Below are positions 45,092 through 54,672 of a stretch of 64,000 nucleotides of DNA, piece by piece. Position 1 is the stretch's first letter, and every line of letters begins with the position of its first letter. Made by a program: the position numbers and the translations under genes. A model generated the notes under the pieces. That model had not been told where the DNA came from. It worked only from the letters and a program-made list of their open reading frames with translations, and ran no database searches. The stretch is from an endosymbiont of Escarpia spicata (GTDB lineage Bacteria > Pseudomonadota > Gammaproteobacteria > Chromatiales > Chromatiaceae), in contig QFXE01000002.1 of assembly GCA_003349915.1 (NCBI GenBank), positions 88,183 through 152,182 on the forward strand. The letters are read 5' to 3'.

Positions 45092-45732
45092 CTAACTTCC
45101 ACCACAGCGTCTGATTCACTCTGCGCTTTTCGCTGCTTGAACCATTCAAACAATAGCAGCCATGCGCCGAGCACGATGAAACCTCCGGCAGGCAATACCA
45201 TGACGACCCAGGGTTCGAACTGCGGCCCGAAGAGATCGACACCAAAGAGTTTGCCGGCGCCCAACACCTCTCTGACGACACCCAGGCAGAGCAGGGCAAA
45301 GGTAAAACCGGCTCCCATGCCCAGTGCATTGACGAAAGCCTTCAGTGGCCTGTTCTTTGATGCGTAGGCTTCAGCGCGTCCCAGTATCATGCAATTGACC
45401 ACGATCAGTTGGATGAAAGCGCCGAGTGCGTTGTAGAGATCAAGCGAGATGGCCTGGATGGCATAGTCGACAATGGTAACGAAGGTGGCGATGATGACGA
45501 TATAGGTGGCGATGCGCACCTGTTTGGGTATCTGCCGCCGTAGCAACGAGATCAGAACGCCGGATGCCAGCAAAACAAAGGTGGTTGCAACCCCCATTGC
45601 CAGCGCATTGATGGCAGAGTTGGTGACGGCCAGTACCGGACACATGCCCAGGAGCATGGCAAAAACCGGGTTTTCACGCCAGAGGCCTTCGGAGAAGGTG
45701 TCCCAGGTTATTGTGTTGTCTTGTTTTCTCAT
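45088..45732 (-). CDS. rnfE: Electron transport complex subunit RnfE
   Basis: A 214-residue six-helix membrane subunit, paralogous to RnfA and homologous to NqrD. It has the Asn-Pro-Val-Phe segment, Leu-Gly-Met-Cys-Pro-Val-Leu-Ala and Asn-Cys-Met-Ile-Leu-Gly-Arg motifs. A spacer of 150 bases separates it from rnfG upstream, which is unusual in an otherwise tight run. Confidence 0.96.
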   Translation of the reverse strand: MRKQDNTITWDTFSEGLWRENPVFAMLLGMCPVLAVTNSAINALAMGVATTFVLLASGVLISLLRRQIPKQVRIATYIVIIATFVTIVDYAIQAISLDLYNALGAFIQLIVVNCMILGRAEAYASKNRPLKAFVNALGMGAGFTFALLCLGVVREVLGAGKLFGVDLFGPQFEPWVVMVLPAGGFIVLGAWLLLFEWFKQRKAQSESDAVVEVR

Positions 45733-45874
45733 TGTAATAATTGGCTACGTGGCCGTGAATTAACTCGTAAGGCTGAAGGTGAAAGGAGGCCGTGCCACTG
45801 GGCAGGCCGAACCTTGCCGTGGTTGTAGATGCTGAAAAAAATGCTTGTTTTGGGTAGCACCTGACATATGCTTG

Positions 45875-45916
45875 TTTAACCTTTAACCTTTAACCTTTAA
45901 CCTGTCACCTGTCACC
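45875..45916. repeat. Heptanucleotide tandem repeat at the rnfG 3' end
   Basis: Four copies of TTTAACC (45875-45902) followed by two of TGTCACC (45903-45916) and a partial third. The array encodes the last residues and stop codon of rnfG. Because each GGTTAAA unit read on the minus strand reaches TAA within three units in any frame, copy-number change would hardly alter the protein end. Confidence 0.85.
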
Positions 45917-46608
45917 TGTTCTTCACTTCTCGTCTCGATGGCTTCAATATTCGGTACCAACATCGGCAACAGTGCCTTTGCTGATTCGTTCAATGCCTTG
46001 CCGACCGCCTTGGATGAGATAGTGGCACCGGAGATGGCATCGATCTCCCACTGATTTTGCTTGCTGCCGTGTTTAACGGTAACGATCTCATTGGCCAACG
46101 TCTTTCCGTCTTCAGCGAGTGTAACGTCCAGTGCCTCGAAATTGGCCACGAATGCCGGGTCGGTAATGATCTTGTCACCCAGTCCCGGGGTCTCAGCCAG
46201 TTTCAGTACCTTGATGCCCCGAATGCATTGACAAACCGGGTCGTATCCGTAGAGCAGATGGATCAGGTTGGCATAACCCTGGGCTCTTGCATTGGCGGCG
46301 ATACCGAGCAATTTTCCCTTGTCGTCGTAACCGGCGTAGAACAGCGTGTCGCCAGGCTGTTTTTTTTCCGTAGCTGGAACGACGCCCTTTTCCGTCACCA
46401 GAAAATCCCTCCGCGTCACTGCGCCGGGGACTACTTGAAAGAGCGCTGCTTCTATGGCGCGGCGCTGGTTCTCGTCGATATAGGGTTTAGTGAAATGGAA
46501 GGTGAGTACTACCAGTAAACCTGAGAGCATGGCGACGCCCACCAGGGTTCTTACCATCGGGCCTGCCGGGGCAGCAGGTTGCTGCATCTGCTCTTCCACG
46601 ACACTCAC
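45883..46608 (-). CDS. rnfG: Electron transport complex subunit RnfG
   Basis: A 241-residue subunit with one N-terminal membrane helix (about 20-42) and a periplasmic FMN-binding domain. The covalent FMN attachment motif Ser-Gly-Ala-Thr-Ile-Ser-Ser is present near residue 195; FMN is attached to the Thr by ApbE in studied systems. The last residues are encoded by a heptanucleotide repeat and look unconserved. The start overlaps the end of rnfD by 4 bp. Confidence 0.94.
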   Translation of the reverse strand: MSVVEEQMQQPAAPAGPMVRTLVGVAMLSGLLVVLTFHFTKPYIDENQRRAIEAALFQVVPGAVTRRDFLVTEKGVVPATEKKQPGDTLFYAGYDDKGKLLGIAANARAQGYANLIHLLYGYDPVCQCIRGIKVLKLAETPGLGDKIITDPAFVANFEALDVTLAEDGKTLANEIVTVKHGSKQNQWEIDAISGATISSKAVGKALNESAKALLPMLVPNIEAIETRSEEQVTGDRLKVKG

Positions 46609-47648
46609 TTATTTGCTCTCTGCCCGAAGATGCGGGGTTGTGTAATCTGTTCGATGAGCGGTGTGGCCGCATTGCCTAGAAGGATGGCGTACATCACCCC
46701 TTCGGTGAGTCCGCCGTAGACACGGATGACAACAGTCAGAGATCCGATCAACAGACCATAGATGAGAACGCCGAGCGGGGTGACCGGTGAACCTACCATG
46801 TCGGATGCCATGAACCAGGCGCCCAGCATCAGACCGCCGGAGAACAGCATGAATATCGCATCGGGTGCTTTTTCAGGATCGACAAGAGACAGCAGAACAG
46901 ATGTGAGAGCAACGCCGCCCATCACAGTGAGCGGAATTCTCCAGTCGAGCATTCGCCGAAAGGCAAGATAGAGGCCACAGACCAATATCAACAGTGCTGA
47001 GGTTTCCCCTGCAGAACCCGTTGTCATACCGGTCAACAGATCAATGGTATCGGTCTGAATGCCTTCGAATTTGTGCAGGGCAAGGGGCGTGGCGCCAGAG
47101 AAGGCGTCTACCTGCAACAGCTCAACCCAACTATCCACACTGGGTGGACGAAGGAAGGGCAGTGCCAGTGTGGAGGGGGCAAACTGGCTGAAGCGTCCGT
47201 CGAAGAAAGCAGGGGTCCAGGTTGTGATGGCCACGGGAAAAGCGGCCTGTACAAAGGCACGTCCCACCAGTGCGGGGTTGAGCACGTTCATGCCAAGTCC
47301 GCCAAAGAGTGCCTTGCCCAGCGATATGGCAGCGAAACCTGCAACGGCGCCCATCCATAGCGGAAAGGCGGGTGGCAGCGTCAGGGCCAGCAAAAGCCCG
47401 GTGATAGTTGCAGACCAGTCTCCAAGGCTGTTGTAGCCACTGCCCATCCAGTTGAAAAAACGTTCTGTGAGCAGACAGCTGAGGGTGACTGTGATCAGCA
47501 GTGCGAGGACGCTCAGACCAAACTGCCAGATAGCGAAACCGGCAATCGGCAGCAGGGCATAGACCACGTTGCGCATGATGCGCACCACATCATCGGGTGC
47601 GTGTGCATGGGGTGTTGTGCGCAGTTCGATTTGTGGTTTGGTTTTCAT
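46605..47648 (-). CDS. rnfD: Electron transport complex subunit RnfD
   Basis: A 347-residue multi-helix membrane subunit, homologous to NqrB. The covalent FMN site Phe-Ser-Gly-Ala-Thr-Pro-Leu is visible near residue 187. It carries electrons through the membrane and, with RnfA, RnfE and RnfG, drives ion transport. A repeat-bearing spacer of 111 bases separates it from rnfC. Confidence 0.96.
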   Translation of the reverse strand: MKTKPQIELRTTPHAHAPDDVVRIMRNVVYALLPIAGFAIWQFGLSVLALLITVTLSCLLTERFFNWMGSGYNSLGDWSATITGLLLALTLPPAFPLWMGAVAGFAAISLGKALFGGLGMNVLNPALVGRAFVQAAFPVAITTWTPAFFDGRFSQFAPSTLALPFLRPPSVDSWVELLQVDAFSGATPLALHKFEGIQTDTIDLLTGMTTGSAGETSALLILVCGLYLAFRRMLDWRIPLTVMGGVALTSVLLSLVDPEKAPDAIFMLFSGGLMLGAWFMASDMVGSPVTPLGVLIYGLLIGSLTVVIRVYGGLTEGVMYAILLGNAATPLIEQITQPRIFGQRANK

Positions 47649-47657
47649 TTTATTGTT

Positions 47658-47750
47658 AACCGCAAAGGGTGCTAAAGCCGCGAAGATGATGTCTTGTGAA
47701 TAGCGGTAGATGCTTGGTGAACAAAAAGCACTTTGCGCTCTTCGCGGCTA
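47658..47750. repeat. CGCAAAG/CTTTGCG interspersed repeat, copy 2
   Basis: AACCGCAAAGGGTGC near the left end and CTTTGCGCTCTTCGCGG near the right end are roughly inverted around an AT-rich centre, in the rnfC-rnfD spacer. Related to the copies at 41793-41866 and 54673-54800. Confidence 0.6.
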
Positions 47751-47759
47751 CAAACAAGA

Positions 47760-49100
47760 TCATGCCGCCTGCTCCCGGTTGATCGCTTTGGCGATGCGGA
47801 AATACTGCACCAGCGGGATGTTCGAGGGGCAGACATAGGAACAGCTGCCACACTCGAAGCAGTCGTTCAGGTGGAATTCCTCGGCCATGGTTTCGTATTT
47901 GCGTTTTGCGGCAAGCAGGCCCAGATGTGAGGGGTTGAGGTGCATCGGGCAGGCGTCGACACAGCGGGCGCACCTGATGCAGGGCCATATTCGCAGCGTC
48001 TCGGCTTCGATGTTCGGTTCGTTGAGCACCAGCAGCCCGGAGGTGCCTTTGGTGACCGGTGTATCCAGTGCAGAGACTGCGGGACCCATCATCGGGCCAC
48101 CGAGAATGAATTCGGTTTCTGAACCTTCATAACCCACCTGATCCAAAACAAATCCGATAGATGTGCCCAGGGGCACGAGATAGTTGCCGGGATGTTTAAC
48201 TCCGGGACCGGCAACGGTGATGACACGTTCGATCAGACCCTCTCCTTTGGGTAGTAACTGGCCCAGAGCGGCCAGGGTGCCGACATTATTCACCACGACA
48301 CCGATTTCAGCCGGTATGCCGCCGGCAGGTACTTCGCGACCCAGTAGCGATTTGATCAGCATCTTTTCCGAGCCTTGGGGATATTTGGTTTCCACGGCCT
48401 CGACACTGATACTGCCGTCTCTGGGCAGGTTGGCGCGCAACGTTTCCACTGCGTCCATCTTGTTGTCTTCGATGCCGATCACCGCCTGTTTGGTGCCGGT
48501 GGCGCGCATGGCATAGCGAATGCCGCGCATCAATGGACGGGGATGCTCCAGCATCATGCGGTGATCGCAGCTGAGATAGGGTTCGCATTCACAGCCGTTG
48601 ACTACCAGTGTGTCAACAGACTTGTCGTCCGGGATAGTGAGCTTGACGTGAGAGGGGAAGGCAGCGCCTCCCAGACCCACCATGCCGCTGTTCTGAATGG
48701 CCTGACGCAAGGCCTCATCCGACATGTCACCAATTGTCTGTTCCTCTCCCCAGAGCACTTCCTGGGTGGCGCCTTCATAAACTTCGAGGAGAATGGACGG
48801 TGCGTTCCGACCTTGGGCAGTGGGCATCAGTTCGATGCCTTTGATTCGCCCGGTGGCGGGGGCGTGTATCGGCACTGAAACGAACCCATCTGCTTTTGCG
48901 ATAGGCTGTCCCCGTACCACCTCTTCTCCTTTTTTGACGATCGGGATGGCAGGTTTGCCGATATGCTGGTTTAGGGGGATGACCAGCATCCCGGGAAAGG
49001 GCAGGCGACGTATCGGCGTCTTGCCTGTCACTGTTTTGTTGCTTGGCGGATGGATGCCGTGATTGAAGCTTGGGCGTCCAAAAAGATTAAACAGTGACAT
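47760..49100 (-). CDS. rnfC: Electron transport complex subunit RnfC
   Basis: A 446-residue peripheral subunit. It has an NADH/FMN-binding Rossmann-like region (about 135-290, with Gly-Leu-Gly-Gly-Ala-Ala-Phe-Pro), a SLBB domain, and a C-terminal two-cluster ferredoxin domain with Cys-Ile-Arg-Cys-Ala-Arg-Cys-Val-Asp-Ala-Cys-Pro and Cys-Phe-Glu-Cys-Gly-Ser-Cys-Ser-Tyr-Val-Cys-Pro. RnfC is the NAD(H) site of the complex. The long C-terminal Lys/Ala repeat tail of enterobacterial RnfC is absent. Confidence 0.96.
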   Translation of the reverse strand: MSLFNLFGRPSFNHGIHPPSNKTVTGKTPIRRLPFPGMLVIPLNQHIGKPAIPIVKKGEEVVRGQPIAKADGFVSVPIHAPATGRIKGIELMPTAQGRNAPSILLEVYEGATQEVLWGEEQTIGDMSDEALRQAIQNSGMVGLGGAAFPSHVKLTIPDDKSVDTLVVNGCECEPYLSCDHRMMLEHPRPLMRGIRYAMRATGTKQAVIGIEDNKMDAVETLRANLPRDGSISVEAVETKYPQGSEKMLIKSLLGREVPAGGIPAEIGVVVNNVGTLAALGQLLPKGEGLIERVITVAGPGVKHPGNYLVPLGTSIGFVLDQVGYEGSETEFILGGPMMGPAVSALDTPVTKGTSGLLVLNEPNIEAETLRIWPCIRCARCVDACPMHLNPSHLGLLAAKRKYETMAEEFHLNDCFECGSCSYVCPSNIPLVQYFRIAKAINREQAA

Positions 49101-49135
49101 CGCTTTGACCTTATCCCAGGATCCTGTGGACGTTA

Positions 49136-49633
49136 TCAGCCCAGGGCTTTCAGTGCAGCGTCGTAGTCGGGTTCATCGACGATCTCGGGAACCTGCTGGG
49201 TGTAGGTTACTTTGCCGTCTTCAACGATGATGATCGCGCGGGAGCACAAGCCCTCCAGAGGGCCATCGGTGATCAGCAGGCCATAATCCTTGGCGAATGC
49301 CTTGCTCTTCATCAGTGACAGAGAAACCACGTTTTCGAGGCCTTCTGCGGTGCAGAAGCGGCCTTGTGCGAAGGGCAGGTCACAGGAGATCACCAGGCAA
49401 ACCGCATCGTCACGACTGTTGAAGTTCTCATTGAACTTGCGGGCTGAAGCGGCGCAGGTTGCTGTGTCCAGGCTGGGCACGATGTTCAGCAGTACTTTTT
49501 TTCCGGAATAATCGCCCAGTCCTTTGTTGGACAGGTCCCCTGCGGTGAGGCTGAATGCCGGGGCGTCGGAGCCGACGGCAGGCAGTTCACCACTGGTGTT
49601 GATCTCGTTTCCTTTGAGTGTAATTTTAGCCAT
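49136..49633 (-). CDS. tpx: Thiol peroxidase (atypical 2-Cys peroxiredoxin)
   Basis: A 165-residue Tpx. The peroxidatic Cys60 lies in Ser-Leu-Asp-Thr-Ala-Thr-Cys and the resolving Cys94 in Arg-Phe-Cys-Thr-Ala-Glu-Gly; both match the family. It reduces hydroperoxides with thioredoxin. It sits between the PFOR gene and rnfC on the same strand, plausibly to protect oxygen-sensitive iron-sulfur enzymes made from the same region; the functional link is inference. Confidence 0.95.
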   Translation of the reverse strand: MAKITLKGNEINTSGELPAVGSDAPAFSLTAGDLSNKGLGDYSGKKVLLNIVPSLDTATCAASARKFNENFNSRDDAVCLVISCDLPFAQGRFCTAEGLENVVSLSLMKSKAFAKDYGLLITDGPLEGLCSRAIIIVEDGKVTYTQQVPEIVDEPDYDAALKALG

Positions 49634-49702
49634 GTTTATTTCTCTACAGTTTGGTCGTTAAATATCGGAGCACAGATCTTAATAGGTTTTTGCCCTAACT
49701 TG

Positions 49703-52700
49703 TTACTGAAATTTTTCAGCTCGTTTGACCAGTTTCTCGATATCCTTCTCGCCCATGTTCCAGGGGGTACCTGGGTGCAGGCAGCCGGCGGTGCATTTCT
49801 CCGCCGCCTTGACTATGTCCTTGAAGGTACCTGCCTGGGGATTGATGACCACGGCGAGCTTCTCGTCGTTGTAGGCGAAGATCTTTGGATTGATATCGGT
49901 ACACTCGTCGCAGGCGGTGCATTCCGGGGTTTCGATCCAGACCGGTTCGTAATCTCCGGCAGGCGCGGCACCTATGCCCCCATCAGGGCTGTGGCCATTT
50001 GCTGAAATAGATCCCGCCAGCGCAGTTGCATTGCCTGATGCAGCCATCGATAGCAGGGTGGAGCTGAGACGGTTGGCCATATCGACCTTGGCCTGCTCCA
50101 CCAAAGCGTTGACATCGACCTTGTCGAGTTCTCCGGCGATGCTCTTGAGCTGGTGCCAGAATTGGCGGCGCTCCTCGGCGGATTTGACGATCTCTTCGGA
50201 GCAGAGGATGCGCATCAGGCGGTTTTTGCCATTAACACCCCAGATGTAGGGGTAGTTACCCTCGCGCTCGTCCTCGTCCAAATCGAGGAACCTGTGAAAG
50301 GGGATCATCTCCTCGCCCCACGTCTCCGGCGGCGCTGTGCGAAAGTGCTTGCGGAAGCGGCCTTCGGTAACGGCAAAGTCGGCGAAGGTCATAGGCACCT
50401 CCAGTTTCGCCTCTTGATCGTCCTCGTCGATATAATCGAGGCTGTAGGAGGGCCAGTCTTCCTCGATGGCGGGGTTGCCCTCCAGGTCGATGCAATCCTG
50501 CAGGGTTTCACCAGCGTCCGGGTCGAACTTCATCAGCGGATAGGCACGGGATTCAACAGCCAGTTTCGCTTGGCGTGCGGTGGCATCGTCGGCCACCCCA
50601 TGCTCAGGCTGGCAGACTGCGTAGATGTTGAACAGTGCCGGACGGCGGCTGTTGAGACCGTCGATATAGCCCTCGATCAGATGGGTGGTGTTGCTGACAG
50701 AACCCTGCAGCACGTAGCTGGTGCGGTGGGCGATGCCGATCAGCCCCATCTCCTTGCGCATCTCCTCCTTGCCCTTCATCGTCTTGCCGTAGGGGGCCAT
50801 GTCGGATACCTGGGAGATGAAGCCCGAGGTGCAGGCCTGACCGCCGGTGTTGGAGTAGACCTGGGTGTCGAGTACCAGCACCTTGATCGGCATGCCGGAT
50901 GCCATGGCACGAGAGAGGTTCTGGAAGCCGATGTCATACATCGCGCCGTCACCGCCCACCGAGACTACCGGTGGACACATCAGCCACTCATCGTCGCTGA
51001 AGTCCTTCCAGTTGAACCGCTGGAAGAAGGGGTTATGCTCGACCGGGTTGAACTTGCCCGCCAATTCCAGCTCGGCGTGGCGGATTGCCTTGAAGCCTTC
51101 CGCCATCTTCACCATATGGCCTTCGAATAGGCCCATGGCTACGGACGGGCTGTCCTGGAACAGATGGCTGGTCCAGGGGAACGGGTAGGGGTTGAAGGGG
51201 TAGGTGGAGCCCCATACCGAGGTACAACCGGTAGCGTTGACTATGCCCATCTCGGCGCGGCCGTTGCCGGTCTGGCCCTCACGGTAGCGCCAATGCAGAT
51301 CGCGCAGCTGGTTAAGTACACCGGTGGCCCACTTCAGCCACTCCTTATCGACCAGGGTATTTTCGTGGTCCGGGTCGATGCTGTCGCTGAGACGTGAAAG
51401 GCTCAGATCGCCCTCTTCAGCATCCGCAGCACGGTTGAGCGCGTCGGGATCACTCAGGTCGACGCCGGAGGCAAGCTTGAGGCGGATATGCTGCTCAAGA
51501 TGGGCAATCAGGCCATCCAGCTTCGCCATCTGTGCTTTGACGCGGGGTTGCATCAGCGCAGTGATGGTGCCTGTGAAGAGGTGGGTGGCGGTCTTCTCTC
51601 CGCAGCCGAGGCAGGAGCCATCGCCGCAGTTCATCGAGTTATAGTTGGCTTTGTCGAGCAGCAGGGTCTCCAGTGCGCCGATCTTTTCATCGAGGTCGTC
51701 TATGCGACTGTAACTTTCGTTGCTGGTGGGCAGATCGAGCCAGAAGTCCCAGTCGTTGCGCATCTTATCGATGGCTGCGTTGTCCTGATGTTCGGCGACC
51801 AACGCCAAGTCTTCACAGACATCGACGCACTCCATGCAGCCCTTGCAGGTGTAGGGGTTGATGGTAATGGAGAAGAGTCCGCCAGAGTTGGGCGCCTTCT
51901 TCTCTTTGAGGTTCCAGTAGGGTTTGGTGGCAGCGAAATCGAAACTGCCCAGCGCATCGACAAAGCGGCTAAACTCCGCCTCCAGGTCGCTTCTGCGCTT
52001 CCCCGTATCCTCGGTTTCCTCTTCCAGGTCACTGGCAGCGATGGTTTCAAGGATCGCCCGGTCGAGCAGGATGCGTACCTCGGCGCCTTCGCCCTGTTCG
52101 TTGACCAGTTCACGCAGTCGCTTCTCCACCTTGCGGGTTTCGCGGCGCAGGTACTGGGTCGGCATGCCACCTGTCTCAATCTTGTCGATGACTGAATTGA
52201 AGATTTCACCGATGGTGTTGACCAAGCCGGGGATCGAGGAGTCGGGGCAGATGGTATAGCAGTCCCCACAAGCGGTGCAGTTTTCTGCCACCCACTTCGG
52301 ATATTCGAAGCGGATCTGGGTCATATCGCGGAAGATGCCGGTGGAGGCAGGTACCAGTGACAGTGCCTGATAGGGGTCGGCCAAGTTGTCGGAGCCCTTG
52401 CCGCTGGCGTAGAAGCTGCCGGTCTGCTCCCAGAAACGATGCACGTCGGAGACGCCGCCGCTGCTCTCGGGCAGTTGTTTCAGCATCACCGGCATGCCGA
52501 TCTCTTTCTTCAGCTGGCCGGCGTTCTGCACGCCCACCTGCATGTTGGTGATCGGATGGATCTCGTCGAAACCACGGCGCACGATACGCAGATTGTCCTC
52601 CACCACGCGCTTGCCCTTGGCGCCGAACTTGTTCTGCAGCTGGTCTTCGATCGATTTGAACAGCTTGTTTTCGTCGAGACCGGCCATTTCCATCAACGGT

Positions 52701-54637
52701 GAACCGGCGAAGAAGGCACCTTGGAAGGCGTTGCCCTGCATGCGTAGCTGCAGCTCCGGGTTGGTGGCCTCTTCGCGGGCGATCTTGAAGCCGTCGATAT
52801 AGAAAATCTTGATCTCGTTATCCACCGCCTGCTGTTGCATCGAACGTGGGAAGCTGGCCCAGACCGCTTCAGGGCTGTCCAGATTGGACTGGATGATCAG
52901 GGTGCCGCCCTTTTTCAGTCCTGCAAGGGGATTGGAATGGCTATACACGTTGGGGTCGGGGCTCAACACCACGTCGACGAAGTGGTATTCGCAGTTAAGC
53001 GGGATCGGCGTGGGGGCCGCCGACAGGAAGTAGGTGGTGGGCTGGCCCTTCTTCTCCGAACCGTATTTGGGGTTGGCCTTGATCTCGTAGCCGAGCAGAT
53101 CATAGAGGGTCATCACCAGGTTCTTACCGGTGGTGATGGCGCCCCAACCACCTACCGAGTGCATGCGCACGGTGATGGAACCTTCGGGCATTAGGTTGGG
53201 GTTCTCGGAACCCTTCACCGTCAGCTCGCCAACATTGGGGTAGGCGTCCAGCATCTTCTGGATGTGGATCTCTTGCTTCGGGTTGGCTGCCTCGCGCACA
53301 AAATCGATGCCGAGGTAAAAGAATTTCTTTTGCTCACCTTCTGGCAGCATATTCTCTATGGTGCCGATCAACGATTCCGGTTGCAGATCGCGGGAGCCAA
53401 TGCCGTAGCAGCCGGAGAAGAGGCGTGGTGCATCTTTAAAACTGTTGTAGGTCGCGTAATCGGGGTAAGGCGCCTTGCCGTCAGCCTGGCCGTTCTCGAT
53501 ACATTTGGAGATGACAGCGCGTACCTCACGGATCAGCGGGAGATCCTCCGCCAGCGGCTGATCGGTACGCTCCAGCACGGTCACGCCCTTCTTGCCCTTC
53601 AGTACCTTGCCGAGCAGGTCGCCGGGGAAAGGACGATAGAGGGTGATGTCTACTACGCCGATCTTCAGCTTTCGGGTCTTTTCCAGATAGTCGGCCACGC
53701 CGTGGGCCTGCACCACCATGGATCCCATGCCGACGATCACATAATCAGCTTCATCGACGTTATAACTACCGATGCGCGTGTAGCGGCGTCCAGTCAGTTG
53801 GTAGTACTCCTCCATCGCCTGCTCGGCGAGCTCAGCGACATGGTCATAGAAGTAGGGCCGCTGCGCCGCCGTGGTCTGCATGTGGGCGTCCTGGTTTTGC
53901 ACCGTACCCGACTGCATCGGGTTGTCCACGTCCCAGACCAGGGGAACACGGCGGCGGGTCTCACCGTAGAGCATCTTCTGCGCCGGGGTGGGGCTCTCGA
54001 TCTCATCATCGGGACGGCCGAGGAATTCGGCGATCAGCTCACGTTCCGGTGCCTGCACCGGTTCGATCAGATGGGTGGTGAGAAAGCCGTCCTGGCCGAT
54101 GGCGGCCGGGGTCAGCGCCAACTCGGCAGTCCTGCGGCCGATCAGGTTGAGGTCGGCGGCGCCTTGCGCATTGTTGGCAAACATCTGAATGAAGCCGGTG
54201 TCGTCGATGCAGTGGAAGTCATCATGACCGCAGTGCACATTGAGTGACGCCTTGGTGATGGCGCGGGCGCCGATATTCAATACATAGGGCAGGCGTTTGC
54301 CGGCAGCCGCGTAGAGCGACTCGTGCATGAAGGCGACGCCCTGTGCGGAGGAGAAGTTAGTGGAGCGAAGGCCGGTCATCGACATACCGGCGGTGACGGC
54401 TGCGGCGGCGTGTTCCGATTCCGGCTCGACGAAAATCAGCGTGCGGTCGGAGATATTGACGTGGCCCGAGGCCATCTCCTGTGCCCAGATCTCCCCCATC
54501 TCAGTGGAAGGGGTAATGGGATAGGCACCCGCCGCATCCGAGGCCTCGCGCTCACAGCGGACTACGGCCTCGTTGCCGGCCATCGCCATGCGGATGCCAG
54601 GGTACTTGAAGGTCTTGGTCTCTTTTTTGCCGAACAT
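49703..54637 (-). CDS. nifJ: Pyruvate:ferredoxin oxidoreductase with C-terminal ferredoxin extension
   Basis: A 1644-residue single-chain PFOR, much longer than the usual 1170-1200. It has the N-terminal pyruvate/TPP pyrimidine domain, CoA and gamma domains, and a two-cluster ferredoxin domain whose motifs (Cys-Thr-Ala-Cys-Gly-Asp-Cys and Cys-Lys-Gly-Cys-Met-Glu-Cys) are separated by a charged insert of over 100 residues. The TPP domain has Gly-Asp-Gly-Ser-Cys-Leu-Gly-Cys-Gly-Glu, a helical insert and Gly-Asp-Gly-Ala-Met-Tyr-Asp. A linker and an extra single-cluster ferredoxin-like domain (about 1570-1630, Cys-Thr-Ala-Cys-Asp-Glu-Cys plus a distal Cys-x3-Cys) end it. It interconverts pyruvate and acetyl-CoA with CO2. 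Flanking rnf genes suggest direct electron exchange with Rnf. Confidence 0.95.
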   Translation of the reverse strand: MFGKKETKTFKYPGIRMAMAGNEAVVRCEREASDAAGAYPITPSTEMGEIWAQEMASGHVNISDRTLIFVEPESEHAAAAVTAGMSMTGLRSTNFSSAQGVAFMHESLYAAAGKRLPYVLNIGARAITKASLNVHCGHDDFHCIDDTGFIQMFANNAQGAADLNLIGRRTAELALTPAAIGQDGFLTTHLIEPVQAPERELIAEFLGRPDDEIESPTPAQKMLYGETRRRVPLVWDVDNPMQSGTVQNQDAHMQTTAAQRPYFYDHVAELAEQAMEEYYQLTGRRYTRIGSYNVDEADYVIVGMGSMVVQAHGVADYLEKTRKLKIGVVDITLYRPFPGDLLGKVLKGKKGVTVLERTDQPLAEDLPLIREVRAVISKCIENGQADGKAPYPDYATYNSFKDAPRLFSGCYGIGSRDLQPESLIGTIENMLPEGEQKKFFYLGIDFVREAANPKQEIHIQKMLDAYPNVGELTVKGSENPNLMPEGSITVRMHSVGGWGAITTGKNLVMTLYDLLGYEIKANPKYGSEKKGQPTTYFLSAAPTPIPLNCEYHFVDVVLSPDPNVYSHSNPLAGLKKGGTLIIQSNLDSPEAVWASFPRSMQQQAVDNEIKIFYIDGFKIAREEATNPELQLRMQGNAFQGAFFAGSPLMEMAGLDENKLFKSIEDQLQNKFGAKGKRVVEDNLRIVRRGFDEIHPITNMQVGVQNAGQLKKEIGMPVMLKQLPESSGGVSDVHRFWEQTGSFYASGKGSDNLADPYQALSLVPASTGIFRDMTQIRFEYPKWVAENCTACGDCYTICPDSSIPGLVNTIGEIFNSVIDKIETGGMPTQYLRRETRKVEKRLRELVNEQGEGAEVRILLDRAILETIAASDLEEETEDTGKRRSDLEAEFSRFVDALGSFDFAATKPYWNLKEKKAPNSGGLFSITINPYTCKGCMECVDVCEDLALVAEHQDNAAIDKMRNDWDFWLDLPTSNESYSRIDDLDEKIGALETLLLDKANYNSMNCGDGSCLGCGEKTATHLFTGTITALMQPRVKAQMAKLDGLIAHLEQHIRLKLASGVDLSDPDALNRAADAEEGDLSLSRLSDSIDPDHENTLVDKEWLKWATGVLNQLRDLHWRYREGQTGNGRAEMGIVNATGCTSVWGSTYPFNPYPFPWTSHLFQDSPSVAMGLFEGHMVKMAEGFKAIRHAELELAGKFNPVEHNPFFQRFNWKDFSDDEWLMCPPVVSVGGDGAMYDIGFQNLSRAMASGMPIKVLVLDTQVYSNTGGQACTSGFISQVSDMAPYGKTMKGKEEMRKEMGLIGIAHRTSYVLQGSVSNTTHLIEGYIDGLNSRRPALFNIYAVCQPEHGVADDATARQAKLAVESRAYPLMKFDPDAGETLQDCIDLEGNPAIEEDWPSYSLDYIDEDDQEAKLEVPMTFADFAVTEGRFRKHFRTAPPETWGEEMIPFHRFLDLDEDEREGNYPYIWGVNGKNRLMRILCSEEIVKSAEERRQFWHQLKSIAGELDKVDVNALVEQAKVDMANRLSSTLLSMAASGNATALAGSISANGHSPDGGIGAAPAGDYEPVWIETPECTACDECTDINPKIFAYNDEKLAVVINPQAGTFKDIVKAAEKCTAGCLHPGTPWNMGEKDIEKLVKRAEKFQ

Positions 54638-54672
54638 AATCTCTATCTCGTTTCAGTCAGCCTGGGTGTTAG

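Noticed and set aside
45875..45916. Heptamer array as a CRISPR
   Set aside because: Units are contiguous 7-mers without spacers and lie in the end of rnfG.
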